A stretch of DNA of 64,000 nucleotides from Podarcis raffonei (taxonomy: Eukaryota; Chordata; Lepidosauria; Squamata; Lacertidae). Position numbers and translations under genes: made by a program. Of the stretch, positions 1-10,300 are shown one piece after another. Each line of letters starts with the position of its first letter. Within the stretch, counting starts at the first letter, position 1. The stretch spans positions 33,408,001 through 33,472,000 of the forward strand of contig NC_070614.1 of assembly GCF_027172205.1 (NCBI RefSeq). The letters run 5' to 3'. The notes under the pieces were generated by a model, which was not told the origin of the DNA, did no database searches, and saw only the letters and a list, made by a program, of their open reading frames with translations.

Positions 1-20
1 AGCAGAATAATGATATGCAC

Positions 21-891
21 TCATGTTCTTTTACTTTTTTTGCTGATTAGTTGTTCCCTGGTGTTCAGCTCAGGTCTGAATATAATAAGATAGCATTTAG
101 AGGAAAAGATGCAAGCCAGTAACCCAGCACCAGAGGACAAGATGGAAAATATCTCCACAGCTACCATGTATTTTCATTTGGAGCTCAGATAGGTGGGAAC
201 AAAGGACAACCAAACACTGCAAAACACCGGCAAGCTGAAAGTGATAAATTTGGCCTCATTGAAACTGTCAGGTAACTTCCTGGCAAGGAAAGCCAAGGTG
301 AAGCTGACAATGGCCAGCAAACACACATAGACTAAGCCACCATAAAACATGGCAACTGAACCCTCATTACATTCAAGTATGATTTCCCCATTCAGTGAGT
401 GTACAGTGGTACCTCGGGTTTCATCCAAAGAGTACCAAGGCAAGCCTGAATAAAGGAGCAGAAAAGGACAATGTAATTTGCCAGCCTTTTTCCTATCCAT
501 TTCCACATCCTGGATCCTGGCTTGGTTGCCATGAATGCCAAAACTACAGTAATGGTTTTTGCCAAAACACTGGAAAGAGCCACAGAGAAGATGATGCTAA
601 AAGTCATTTGTTGGAAAAGACAGGACAGCTTTCCAGGCTGTCCAATGAAGAGAAAGGAGCAGAGGAAACAAAGCAGGAGGGCGATGAGAAGGATGTAGTT
701 GAGAGTCTGATTGTTGGCTTTGACTATCGGAGTGTTATTATACTTTATAAAAGATCAAGCTTTGTGATATGAGAGAAGGAAATAGCCAAGAATGCTAAGA
801 TAAGACAGGTAGCTTGGAACCTTGGGAAAGCATTGGATTTGGTCATTGTTGGAATGCTCATATTCTGGACATTTCACACAGGCATCCATAT
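21..891 (-). pseudogene. V2R-A exon 6, broken seven-helix exon
   Basis: This is the last exon of a vomeronasal type-2 receptor. It reads on the minus strand from a CAG acceptor just above 891 (codons MDACVKCP) to a TGA at 21-23. Family motifs are clear: [49 protein letters not shown] and VPTYLSSK. It is not functional. The stretch before and through helix 1 has lost sequence and hits a stop after SYHKA. The loop before HSLNGEII is replaced by a short MITE end (403-421). The Gly codon before KYMVAVE has become TGA at 174-176. Its length is 871 bp against 902 bp in the intact paralogues. No exons 2-5 lie between it and exon 1 at 2030-2247, so that part of the gene is deleted. Confidence 0.93.
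403..421 (-). repeat. Tigger-like MITE end inside V2R-A exon 6
   Basis: The 19 bases beginning ACAGTGGTACCTCGGG match exactly the terminal inverted repeat of the MITEs at 33232 and 48030. They sit where the intact paralogue V2R-B codes for the loop before the YSVNGEII motif, and replace roughly 45 bp of exon. Confidence 0.6.
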
Positions 892-892
892 C

Positions 893-1444
893 TGAAATAA
901 AAGACGGATCCTTTAAATATTTCAGATATTGATCAATATAGAACTAAAGCATTGGTTCTCAACCTGTTCTGGGTCATGGACGTCTTTGAGAATCTGATTA
1001 TGGACCCCCTCCCCAGAAATGCACATTAATATTCTATATGCATTTGAAATCCATACAACAATTATTTAAGGCCAATTGAAAAACCTTTAAAATTCATAAC
1101 CCCAACAATAATTTATCTGTGTACATTTAAATGTATTTCAATAAGTAATAATGAAGCTATCATTCACAAACTCTCATTAGAGAGTGAGATATGAGGTTGG
1201 GCCTGTGGCAATAAAAAGGAATTTTCCCTCCGTTTTCTGGGAGTAGTCGGGGTGAAGTGCAGGCTGAAATCAACAGGACCAATGAAAAAAGTTGTATTGT
1301 GCAAACATAATAATGTTAAATGAAATATTAAAAGCACAAAATAATTGAAAGGTCATGGGGGGGGGCAGAAATGGAGATGAAGAATGAAGGAGCAAAATGT
1401 TTTGAAAAATAAGTAGTAGTGTGGCCAAGAATTAAATACAGGTA
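893..1444. other. Intergenic/intronic gap, no gene
   Basis: No exon or ORF of interest was seen. The stretch at 950-1020 (TTCTCAACCTG...GGACCCCC) looks like a decayed interspersed repeat, but I could not place its family. It lies between exon 6 and exon 1 of V2R-A, where exons 2-5 should be. Confidence 0.4.
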
Positions 1445-1687
1445 CAGTGGTTCCTGAACTTAATCCATTCCGGGAGTCCGTTTGGCTCCTGGAATCGTTT
1501 GAAAACCAGGACATGGCTTCTGATTGGTTTCAGGAGCTTCCTGCACTCAATCAGAAGCTGAGGAAGCCGCATCAGATGTATGGCTTCCAAAATACGTTTG
1601 CAAATCGGAACACTCAATTCCAGGTTTGCGGCGTTCAGGAACCAATTTGTTGGACAACAAAGGCGTTCAACTATGAAGGTACCATAG
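1445..1687. mobile_element. Tigger-like (Tc1/mariner-type) MITE, diverged
   Basis: A 240-bp non-coding element with imperfect terminal inverted repeats (CAGTGGTTCCTGAACTTAAT at the left, reverse of ...GAAGGTACCATAG at the right), flanked by TA on both sides. Its termini resemble the better preserved MITEs at 33232 and 48030, so it is a diverged relative. The internal sequence has no transposase. Confidence 0.65.
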
Positions 1688-1933
1688 TATATTCCTCTAG
1701 GAGGTCAGTTTGCAGGGGCAAACAGAAGTATACCAGATCCATTCATTCATTTCATTGGCACTTATGAGGAAAGGCTTACTAATGCCTTGTGCCCAGCAAT
1801 AGAATATAGAAGGCAAAATATTGACTAACCAATCCAAGCATTGCCAGCATGACATTTTCATCACACCCACAATAAATAAATGCAATATTCATTAAATATG
1901 TGTTATGGTAATTATGATCTGAACACATTACAA

Positions 1934-1934
<1 letters not shown>

Positions 1935-2013
<79 letters not shown>
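1935..2013. repeat. (TG)n-(GA)n compound microsatellite
   Basis: About 18 TG units run straight into about 20 GA units. It lies 17 bp downstream of the V2R-A exon 1 donor, in the first intron. Confidence 0.97.
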
Positions 2014-2029
2014 TAGGATGGTGTCTTAC

Positions 2030-2247
2030 ATAGGCTCGCCAATCACAATCTGTGAAGGCTGTTCCATGAAAGAGAGTGCATTATAGAGGAACACGACTTG
2101 AGAAACAATCCCACCAATGAAAAGATCTCCTGATTGGTAAAATTCATGAGGAATAGGGAGAGGATCATCACGTATGCTGCAGTTAAGGAAATGTGTCTTG
2201 CATACAGTATGACACAACAGTATAAGCAACAATGCCATCACCATCAT
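2030..2247 (-). pseudogene. V2R-A exon 1 (signal peptide exon)
   Basis: An open first exon of a V2R. The peptide starts MMVMALLLILLCHTVCKTHF, a signal peptide, then has the family pattern C-S-I-R-D-D-P-L-P-I-P-H-E-F-Y-Q-S-G-D and ends IGEP with a split codon at a GTAAGA donor. Two alternative start codons are present (2247, 2244). A TATAAAA box lies at 2418-2424, about 170 nt upstream. The exon itself is undamaged, but downstream on the minus strand only a broken exon 6 is found, so the gene is called a pseudogene. Its sequence is closer to the plus-strand receptor V2R-F exon 1 ([18 protein letters not shown]) than to V2R-B or V2R-D. Confidence 0.85.
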
Positions 2248-2417
2248 GATCCTGTTGACAAAATGCCCCTTCCAAATGTAAGTTTCCATGGTGCCCTCTA
2301 CTGCATTGGATAATGTTTCTAAAGCCAAAAAGTGGATATATAACCTAAGATAGATTATATAACAGAAGAATGATAGAGCCTTGCTGATACCTGGCCTAGT
2401 TCTGAAGGATACAAGGG

Positions 2418-2424
2418 TTTTATA
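2418..2424 (-). promoter_or_regulatory. TATA box upstream of V2R-A exon 1
   Basis: GAGCTATAAAACCC on the minus strand, about 170 nt before the start codon. A comparable TATAAAA is present in the relic promoter of V2R-C at 20727-20733. Confidence 0.45.
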
Positions 2425-2689
2425 GCTCTTTTTCAGAATCTTTTTTTGGTGTGTGTGTGTGTTGCTAGCATGTGCTGAATGTCAGTGGCATTAACAGGTA
2501 TGATTATCATTTCCCCAATGTGTTGTTGACTTCTGAAGTTGTATCATGCATAACAAAAGTGCTAGAAGATTTTTTCTTCTTTCCACCTGAATCATAAACA
2601 TGTTGTTTTGTCCTAAGTAGTCAGCGTTATGTAGCCTGGTAGATCCAGATCTGACCAGTGCTAGAGTTAAGTTCACCCACAGAGCATTC

Positions 2690-2830
2690 AGATTTCATTG
2701 GAGATTTTTAAGCAAATATTGGATGGCCACCTGTCAGGGATGCTTTAGTTGAGATTCCTGCAGTGAAGGGGTTGAACTAGATGACTCTTGGGGTCCCTTC
2801 CAACTTTGTAATTCCATGATTCTGTGATTG
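2690..2830 (+). mobile_element. CR1-type LINE 3' end fragment
   Basis: The text GGATGGCCACCTGTCAGGGA followed by GGGTTGAACTAGATGACTC and CCCTTCCAACTTTGTAATTC is the familiar reptile/bird CR1 3' terminus. It ends in a decayed ATTCTRTG-type tandem tail. It is 5'-truncated and non-coding. Confidence 0.85.
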
Positions 2831-3394
2831 CTTTCCCCAAACATCCTAAGCTCTACAAATAGTTTCATATAGATGCTAAATAGCATTATGAACAAAACAG
2901 TGGCTTGTGATACATCACAACACTGGACGCTGAAGCATAGCACTCAATACATAAATAAAGTCATATGTGTTGGTGAAAATAACATACAAAGGCATTCTAT
3001 TGGGGTAAATTTCTTGTAAAAGATTTTTAGGGGGAAATTACATTGCAATAAGTATATTAGAAGAAACTTACACAAAATGCTGCTGAATTCTCTGGAGAAG
3101 GTTTGATAGCAACTCATATTTGACAGAGAATCACACCTCATCTGACTACAGCATCTAACTTGCTGTTTGGTCTATCAACAAGTCTTAAGCTTGTGCTGCA
3201 TAAGAATAGTGTATCAACTAGTGCTAGATTATGAAACTAGGATGCATATATTGAAGTGTTTTACTACATATAAGTGTATTAACAAATGTGAGAGTGAATA
3301 AAACATTGAAAGGACATTCTTTGTCTGCCATCTCTTGGATCTATGAAAAAGAGTAATGGTGCTGACTTGGGGCTGCATAATAACTCTTAGTACA

Positions 3395-3716
3395 ATCACT
3401 GTGCTCTAAACCACTGAGCCTCTTGGGCTTGCTGATCAGAAGGTCGGCAGTTTGAGGCCCCGTGACGGGGTGATCTCCAGTTGCTTTGTCCCAGCTACTG
3501 CCAACCTAGCAGTTCAAAAGGTACCACTGCAATGAGAAGGTAACAGCGTTTCCGTTGGCCAGAAGTGGCTAAGTCATGCTGGCCACATGACCCGGAAAGG
3601 TGTCTGTGGACAAATGCTGGCTTCCTCGATCTGAAGCAAGATGCCCGTTGCAACCCCACAGTTGCCTTTGACTGGACTTAACCTTCCAGGGGTCTTTCAC
3701 CTTTATTACCTTTACA
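3395..3716 (+). mobile_element. tRNA-derived SINE (Sauria-SINE type), old copy
   Basis: It has a tRNA-like head with a B-box-like GGTCGGCAGTTTGAGGCCC, a conserved body (GCAGTTC, GGTACC, GCTGGCCACATGACCCGGAA) and a CTTT/ACCTTT-rich tail. It matches the better copies at 19528-19891 and 37293-37654 but is more diverged and lacks part of the middle. Confidence 0.85.
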
Positions 3717-3924
3717 TACCAACCATAAAAATATGCATAGATTGAAAAGCCAACATCAATAACAGTTGGTGGCTGTTGACTCTTAAGAAGGGTGATTAAT
3801 CTGAGTTATATTCTAAGTGTGTCAGCTTGTTTGGGCAGGGGTAGATATATGGAATATATATTCCATATATATGGATATATTCTGCGCATGTTCTTGACAC
3901 AACAATAGTGCATTATTTGTATAC

Positions 3925-4135
3925 TTATTCTTATTAAAACCGTCAGGTAACTTTTTGGCTAGGACAGCCAGAATGAAACTCACAACAGCCATAAAACCCA
4001 TATAACCCAAGACAGGATTAAACACGGCAGCTGAACCCTCATTGCATTCAAATATGAATTAACCATTCAGTGACTATGTCTGTATCTGGGAATGGAAGGG
4101 AAGTACTTAACTAAAGAGTACAGATGCCAGCTTAA
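3925..4135 (-). pseudogene. V2R exon 6 fragment
   Basis: A stranded piece of a seven-helix exon. It reads ECNEGSAAVFNPVLGYMGFM-type sequence, then VVSFILAVLAKKLPDGFNKNKY, after which the similarity stops. It covers only the region around helices 4-5 and is out of frame with any neighbour. No other exons of this copy are visible up to V2R-B exon 6. Confidence 0.8.
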
Positions 4136-4876
4136 CAAGGTCCATACACAAGGTCCAGGTAAGGGAGTCTGCTGAACTACTCCTGACGGGGCCACCAGAC
4201 ACTCGTTGCTTCTTTATGGGTTTCTCCTCCCTCCCCTGGCTCAATGTTTCCAAGGATCCTGTCTTCCTACTCCCAATTCAGGCTCAGCAGCAGCAGCAGC
4301 AACTCCAGCCCCCTCCCACTCGACATAGGCAGGTAGGCAGAGCCATAACTAGGTGATCTTGTGCCCCTGGCAGAACCATCCAGATTGCGCCACCTAGCCA
4401 TGGAGAAATATGCTCTTCTTTCCACCTCTCCTTGAACTCCAACCCCTCCACCCATTCAATTCACCTTCTATTTAAAGCCATTTCTTATGAGGCAATAATC
4501 AATATTTATATTTAAGGATATATTTTGAAGCCAATTTTGTGCCCCCCCATCGCCTGCGCTCCATGGTGGGGGCCCACCTTGCCACCCCCTAGCTATGGCC
4601 CTGCAGGTAGGCAGGTAGTTTCCTTCCTCCTCCTCTTTCCCTTTCCTTCCTACTGCTGGAATTGCTGGGAAATCACCACAGACCAGCAGCCAGTTGCTTA
4701 CATACAGGCACTGGTCCATAAACCACCATTTTCAGTAGCATTTTTCCAACAGAGAGAGAAAATAACAATATATCATTACCTTCAGACCCTATTTTATATT
4801 TATTCATGGAAATATCAGTCATAATTCTGTTTGGCTGATGTATGAAGAGAATAAATATGCAACTTCACCTTGTGGA

Positions 4877-6344
4877 GATCAATTTTCAGGACTTCCGCTT
4901 GAGGCGCCATGGAAGATGACCCACAATACCATCTCTCCAGCTCCCACAAGGCAATTTAGAGGCTGAGATGGGAGTAATCAGCCTCCCAAATTCTTCCCGG
5001 TGTAAGGGAAGATGCAGTCTCATCTGTGGATGCCCAATAAACCACCCCCAAGTTCGTAAAGAAGGAGGGGGTGGGGCACTGGATGGAAAGCCCCCGAAGG
5101 AGTTCAGATCTCCTGGACGCGAGCGCACCAAGTTCCATTTCTTAAGATTGAAAATTGGATTTAAGTTTTGGACATGCGTCAAGTGAAGAGGGGGAAATTA
5201 ATCTGCCAATTAAGCCAGCCACTGAGGTGCCAAGAGTGATGGAGAGGAAGAAAGAATAACATCTAAGAATAACATCTAAGCCGCTACGTTGAAAAGGAAT
5301 GGAAAAGGAGGGGAGGTAAAGCTTTCCCCCCCTACTATTTATTACAATTCTTGACAAACCCCCCCCCCAGAAGAACAGTTTACATTATTTATACCAAGTG
5401 AGATGGGAAAAAATAAACTGTGTGAAAATAACAATACTATATAACTAAAGCTTTTGTTTTTCGAAACACTTGGAAGACGATAGAAGACTCTCTAAATATT
5501 TCCAGTTACAGAAAGGTAGCCGTGTTGGTCTGCCATAGTCAAAACAATTCCCCCCCCCTTCCAGTAGCACCTTAAAGACCAACTAAGTTAGTTCTTGGTA
5601 TGAGCTTTTGTGTGCATGCACACTTCTTCAGATACTGACTTCAGATGACTTCGTATCTGAAGAAGTGTGCATGCACACGAAAGCTCATACCAAGAACTAA
5701 CTTAGTTGGTCTTTAAGGTGCTACTGGAAGGAATTTTTTGTTTTTTGTTTTCTCTAAATATTGATATTAGAAAAAAGCAGGATCTCGTTAGCCGCTGGAG
5801 AGACTTCAAAAAACATTGGAAAGACCAAGCTGCAGAGATAAATAGTCATAGGGGGAGGTGAGCTCTTAATTTGTTATGCCTAGATTTGATTTCATCGGAA
5901 TTGAGAGAAAATGGGGTCTGCCAGCAGCAAAATGACTTTTGGATTGATTCGGCAGAAACGCCAGCGTGTGATTATATACTGCAAACAATAGGCTTACCAG
6001 CTGCAATAATAGGAGAGTCAAGCATACAAATTTCACACAGAAGCACATCATTGCTTACTTTAACTCGCCTGTGGAAACAACTCAGAGGCCATGAAAGAAG
6101 GAAGGGTAACAACAGGAAGATTTAAAGGAACTATTGGAAACTCAAGGTAGTAGAGATATAAGATGATCAGAGCCCCACTGAACGTGAAGCATGGGAAGTC
6201 CCAATAAAATTTTAGTTTGGCGGAATATTTGGACTATATGATGTATTTGTATAATTTGGAATATTTAATGTGATCTGATTGGATTGTTAAAATGGAAAAT
6301 TTAATAAAAATTAGTTTTTTTAAAGAAATAGATTAATTTTCAGG
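4877..6344 (+). mobile_element. L1-like non-autonomous retroelement with 14-bp target duplication
   Basis: The insert at 4891-6330 starts ACTTCCGCTTGAGGCGCCAT and ends AATAAAAATTAG plus a T-rich run. It is bordered by GATCAATTTTCAGG (4877-4890) and GATTAATTTTCAGG (6331-6344), a target-site duplication with one mismatch. The 5' start resembles that of the element at 33294 (ACTTCCGGGTTGGCGCCAT). No reverse transcriptase is present. A palindromic repeat (5501-5750) is nested in it. Confidence 0.7.
5489..5762. mobile_element. Palindromic interspersed repeat nested in the L1-like element
   Basis: The insert is about 250 bp. It begins CAGAAAGGTAGCCGTGTTGG-like and contains long inverted arms (about 5562-5638 and 5653-5730) built on CAGTAGCACCTTAAAGACC and GTATCTGAAGAAGTGTGCAT. 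TCTCTAAATATT flanks it at 5489-5500 and 5751-5762 as a 12-bp duplication. This is a common reptilian repeat; I do not assign its superfamily. Confidence 0.75.
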
Positions 6345-6496
6345 TCAAGAAAGCTTTAGAAAGGATGTTTCTCGGTGTATTTAACCTCTGTGAAGTACTG
6401 TATGTGTCGGTCATTATACTATTCATTCTACCATTCAGATTGGATACTTGAAAGGGAGGGGAGGGAAGTTCCATCTGTTTTTAATTCTCATATTAC

Positions 6497-7398
6497 TTAG
6501 TCTTTTCCTGATTTTAGTTGCTCCCTGTTATTCAAGTCAGCCCTGAACAAAAGAATATAGCATTTAGGGGAAAAGATGCAAAGCAGTAACCCAGCACTGG
6601 AGGATAAGATAGAGAAGATCTCCACAGCCACCATGTATTTTCCTTTGGTGCTCAGGTAGGCTGGAACAAAGGACAACCAAACACTGCAGAACACCATCAT
6701 GCTGAAAGTGATAAATTTGGCTTCATTGAAAGTGTCTGGCAACCTCCTAGCAAGGTATGCCACCGTGAAGCTGACAATGGCCAGGAAGCACATATAGCCC
6801 AAGACACTATAAAACATGACAGTTGAGCCTTCATTACACTCTGCTATGATTTCCCCATTCACGGAGTACATGTCTGTATCTGCGTATGGGGGAGAAATAC
6901 TCAACCAAAGGGTGCAAATTCCTGCTTGAATAAAGGAGCCTGAAAACATGATAGAGTTTGTCAGCTTTTTCCCCATCCATTTTCTCATTCTAGATCCTGG
7001 TCTAGTAGCCATAAATGCCAGGACTACAGTGATGGTTTTAGCTAACAAGCAGGAAAGAGCAATAGAAAATATGATGCCAAAAGTTGTTTGTCTAAGTAAG
7101 CAAATTAGCTGTCCAGGTTTTCCAATAAAAAGCAAGCAGCAGAGGAAACACAGTAGGAGGGATACGAGAAGAATGTAGGTGACACTTCGGTTGTTGGCTT
7201 TGACGATGGGTGTGTTCTGGTGCTTCACAAATATTATTATCACCAAAGCTGTGATCAGAGCAAGAGCAAGAGCAGACAAAGCTAAAGTCATTCCTAAAGG
7301 TTCCTCGTATGAAAGGTAGGTTATGACTTTGGGAATGCATTGGTTCTGGTGGAAGTTTGAGTATTGATCTTCTGGACATTCGGTGCAGGCATCCATAT
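6497..7398 (-). CDS. V2R-B exon 6, seven-helix domain
   Basis: An open exon of 902 bp starting at CTAG|AT-ATG ([15 protein letters not shown]) and ending GKD-TAA. Family motifs: [62 protein letters not shown] and [16 protein letters not shown]. The cytoplasmic tail is short, as is usual for V2Rs. Confidence 0.96.
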
Positions 7399-10300
7399 CT
7401 AGAATAAAATTATAAAAAATTGGATACTTTTATAGTCATTGTTGGAGCTGCATTAAATCTCTCCTCATTTCCAATTTCATTAGCCAAGGGTTGTCATTCA
7501 TCTGCAAACTCCTCACATGCGAAGACTATCCATCTTTGCTTTTAAGCAAAGAACAGTTCCATCAGATGTGAGATATCAGCAAAGAAGGTGTTTTGAGGTA
7601 TATGGCACATTATTCCACAGATCCTAGTCCAGAACTGGGGGGAAGCTATGCCAGCCCTGGAAGAACTAGCAAAAAGCATAAAACTAATTTAAAAAGTCAC
7701 AGCCACCTTCCACCCTAATGAGCATGATGTTATAACACTGGTCTTAAAGATCTACGTTGGCTCCCAGTACATTTCTGATCACAATTCAGGTCCTCTATAT
7801 AGGAATATGTATATATTCAGGCCATCTTCATCCCAGACAATAATGTCCAGCTCCGAGGGCCTTCTGGTTAGTCACGGAGCTTCATGCTCCGTCACCAGGG
7901 GGCGGGGCTGGTGCGCATCCTGGGGCGGGGTTTGCTGCCCGCAAGGGTGTGGAACCCAGCGCCGGGTAGGGGGCAGCTGCGATGTCACTTACTGGGATCG
8001 CGCTGCCGGGGGCTGTGCGTTCCACCCGCACTCCTCTTCCTCTGCCAGTGCTTCTGGTGGTTCCCTCACTGCTACAAATGAAGTCATAGGGAACCAGGCA
8101 GAGGGTTTTCTTGGTGGTGGCACCTGCCCTGTGCAATGTCATCTCATCAGATGTCAAACAGTTAAACAACTTTGCAACTTTTCAAAGACGTCTGTTGGTG
8201 GCGGGGGCAAACCAGTCAGATGGACGGGGTATAAGTAATAAATAAATAAATAAATAAAATCATTCTATTGTTTCACATGTTTTACTTATTTGAAAAAATT
8301 AATTGAGATTAATAGGTTCTCAGATCATGTAATTTCAGTTTCTCAATATACATATCTTTTTTGTTTTTGTTTTTGCTTTATATCTATTTTTCTATGGTGG
8401 GGTTAATAAAAATGGAATAAGTAATGTGTATTGAATTTTTTTGTTATATATATCATTGGAAAATTATAATGAAGATGAATTTTTGAAAATTCAGCTTCCC
8501 TTGATGTGATGTGTCTCACAATAAAGTTCTGTAGTGAAATATAGAATAAGAGATGTTACTTCCAATACCAATAGTTAGCAAATATAAATAAGAAAACCGA
8601 TTTGGTGTCCTTCTAAGGCCCTGGCCAGAATTGCTGATGTCAGAACATGAAAGACTAAATAGTAACTTGTTTTACTACATGTCTTAAATTTGGACTGGGC
8701 TACTTCTGAAAAGGAATTGTTTACATTGTTGGTGGAAAGTGTACTGCATATGGAATATTTTCAGCATTCAAACAAGATAATGCACAATTTAAGCATGATT
8801 GTTTCCCCCATTTAAAGCCATATGGTGGGTTTTAATGTAGCACTCTGTGGAACAAGCACATGGTGAATGAGGTCCACGCATGCACTGGTAATCCCCCCCC
8901 CATCCTCTCCCTATTCTCCATGAACTCCATAATTATTCCCTGGAGCCTTGTGGGAAACCCAGAATGGGTTTAGGTGCTGCAGGGGGAAAACAGCAGGGAA
9001 GTTCCATTGCATGCGCAGGCCTTGTTCTGCACGCACAACAACTTAGCTGAATACCAAATATAGTCACATCAGTCTTGCTGGATAATTGTGGAATTCATTC
9101 TGCACTTATTAATTTTCAATTTATTACTCACCCTTTACCAACAGATCCCAACAGATGCAACATTTTAAAACTGTACATTAAAAACAGTTATGATACTGTT
9201 AAAATAATTAGTGTTACAGGAATGTCCTGAAAACACCTACCTTAAGTGTCAAAGGCACATTGACCTCTGTGACAACCATATCTCCTACCTGTCTGGTTAG
9301 AAATCTTCCCTTCTGGACAAGGAACACATTCATAACAGCAAAAAGGTTCCCCTTCCTTCTTTTTCCTACTGTATCCAGGACGGCACTTGTCATTACACAG
9401 AGAAGTGGGAAGAATCTATAAATAAATGTCCAATTTTATCATTTTCGTTACAATTCGCATTTCATTGAATATCACCACACATTGAATAATAGACTTATCT
9501 TTCCCCCTTCCATGTATCCATTTATTTATCAATTAAGACTACATATTCTAATTCTTCTTTTATTCAATTATTCCCCCACTATAATTTTAATAATTTAAAC
9601 TGCTACATTTAGATTAATCCTGCTAACACTTTATCTTGCTTTGCATAATTCTTGAGGGATTCTGTAAACATTTTCCACTTTTTCTTAAACACGCCATCTT
9701 GCTGATTTCTTATTCTGTTGGTTAAATTTGCCAATACTGCATATTCCAATAATTGTATCTGCCACTCCTCCTTTGTTGGGTTCATTCTCTCTTTCTATTT
9801 CTGAGCATATACCTCAGACTGCTGTAATTGCTTAAAGAAATTCTGCAGTTCTGCGAGGACTTCTGTTCCTAATATACCTTGTAAGAAGGTTTCTGGTCTT
9901 TTTATAACATTTTTTGATTTCATTATATATCACCTCCCAGAATTCCCGCAGAATTCTACATGTCCACCACATATGATAAAAAGTACCCTCCCTTTCTTGA
10001 CACGTGCAACAGGTACTTGATTCTGATTTATACATTTTCGCTAATTTACTCGGCATAAAATACAGCCTATATATAATCTTCATGAAGTTTTCTTTCAACG
10101 TATCACAATCTGTAAATTTTAAATCCTTACTCCACTATTTTTCCAACACACTTAATTCTATACTTTGTCCTATATCTCTTTTCCAGTGAATCATGGCTGA
10201 CCCATGGTTTCATGCCTGGTTATGAGGAGAAGTACAGGGGACATGTCAATGGCTTTTGATGCCGTTGACCATGGTATCCTTCTGAGTTGACGTAATGGAC

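Noticed and set aside
1880-2086. Open frame with poly-CV and poly-ER (and its minus-strand mirror at 1779-2042)
   Set aside because: It is the translation of the TG/GA microsatellite.
7807-8238. 143-residue plus-strand frame, GC-rich
   Set aside because: Overlaps a LINE 3' end and a GC-rich insert; no gene features.
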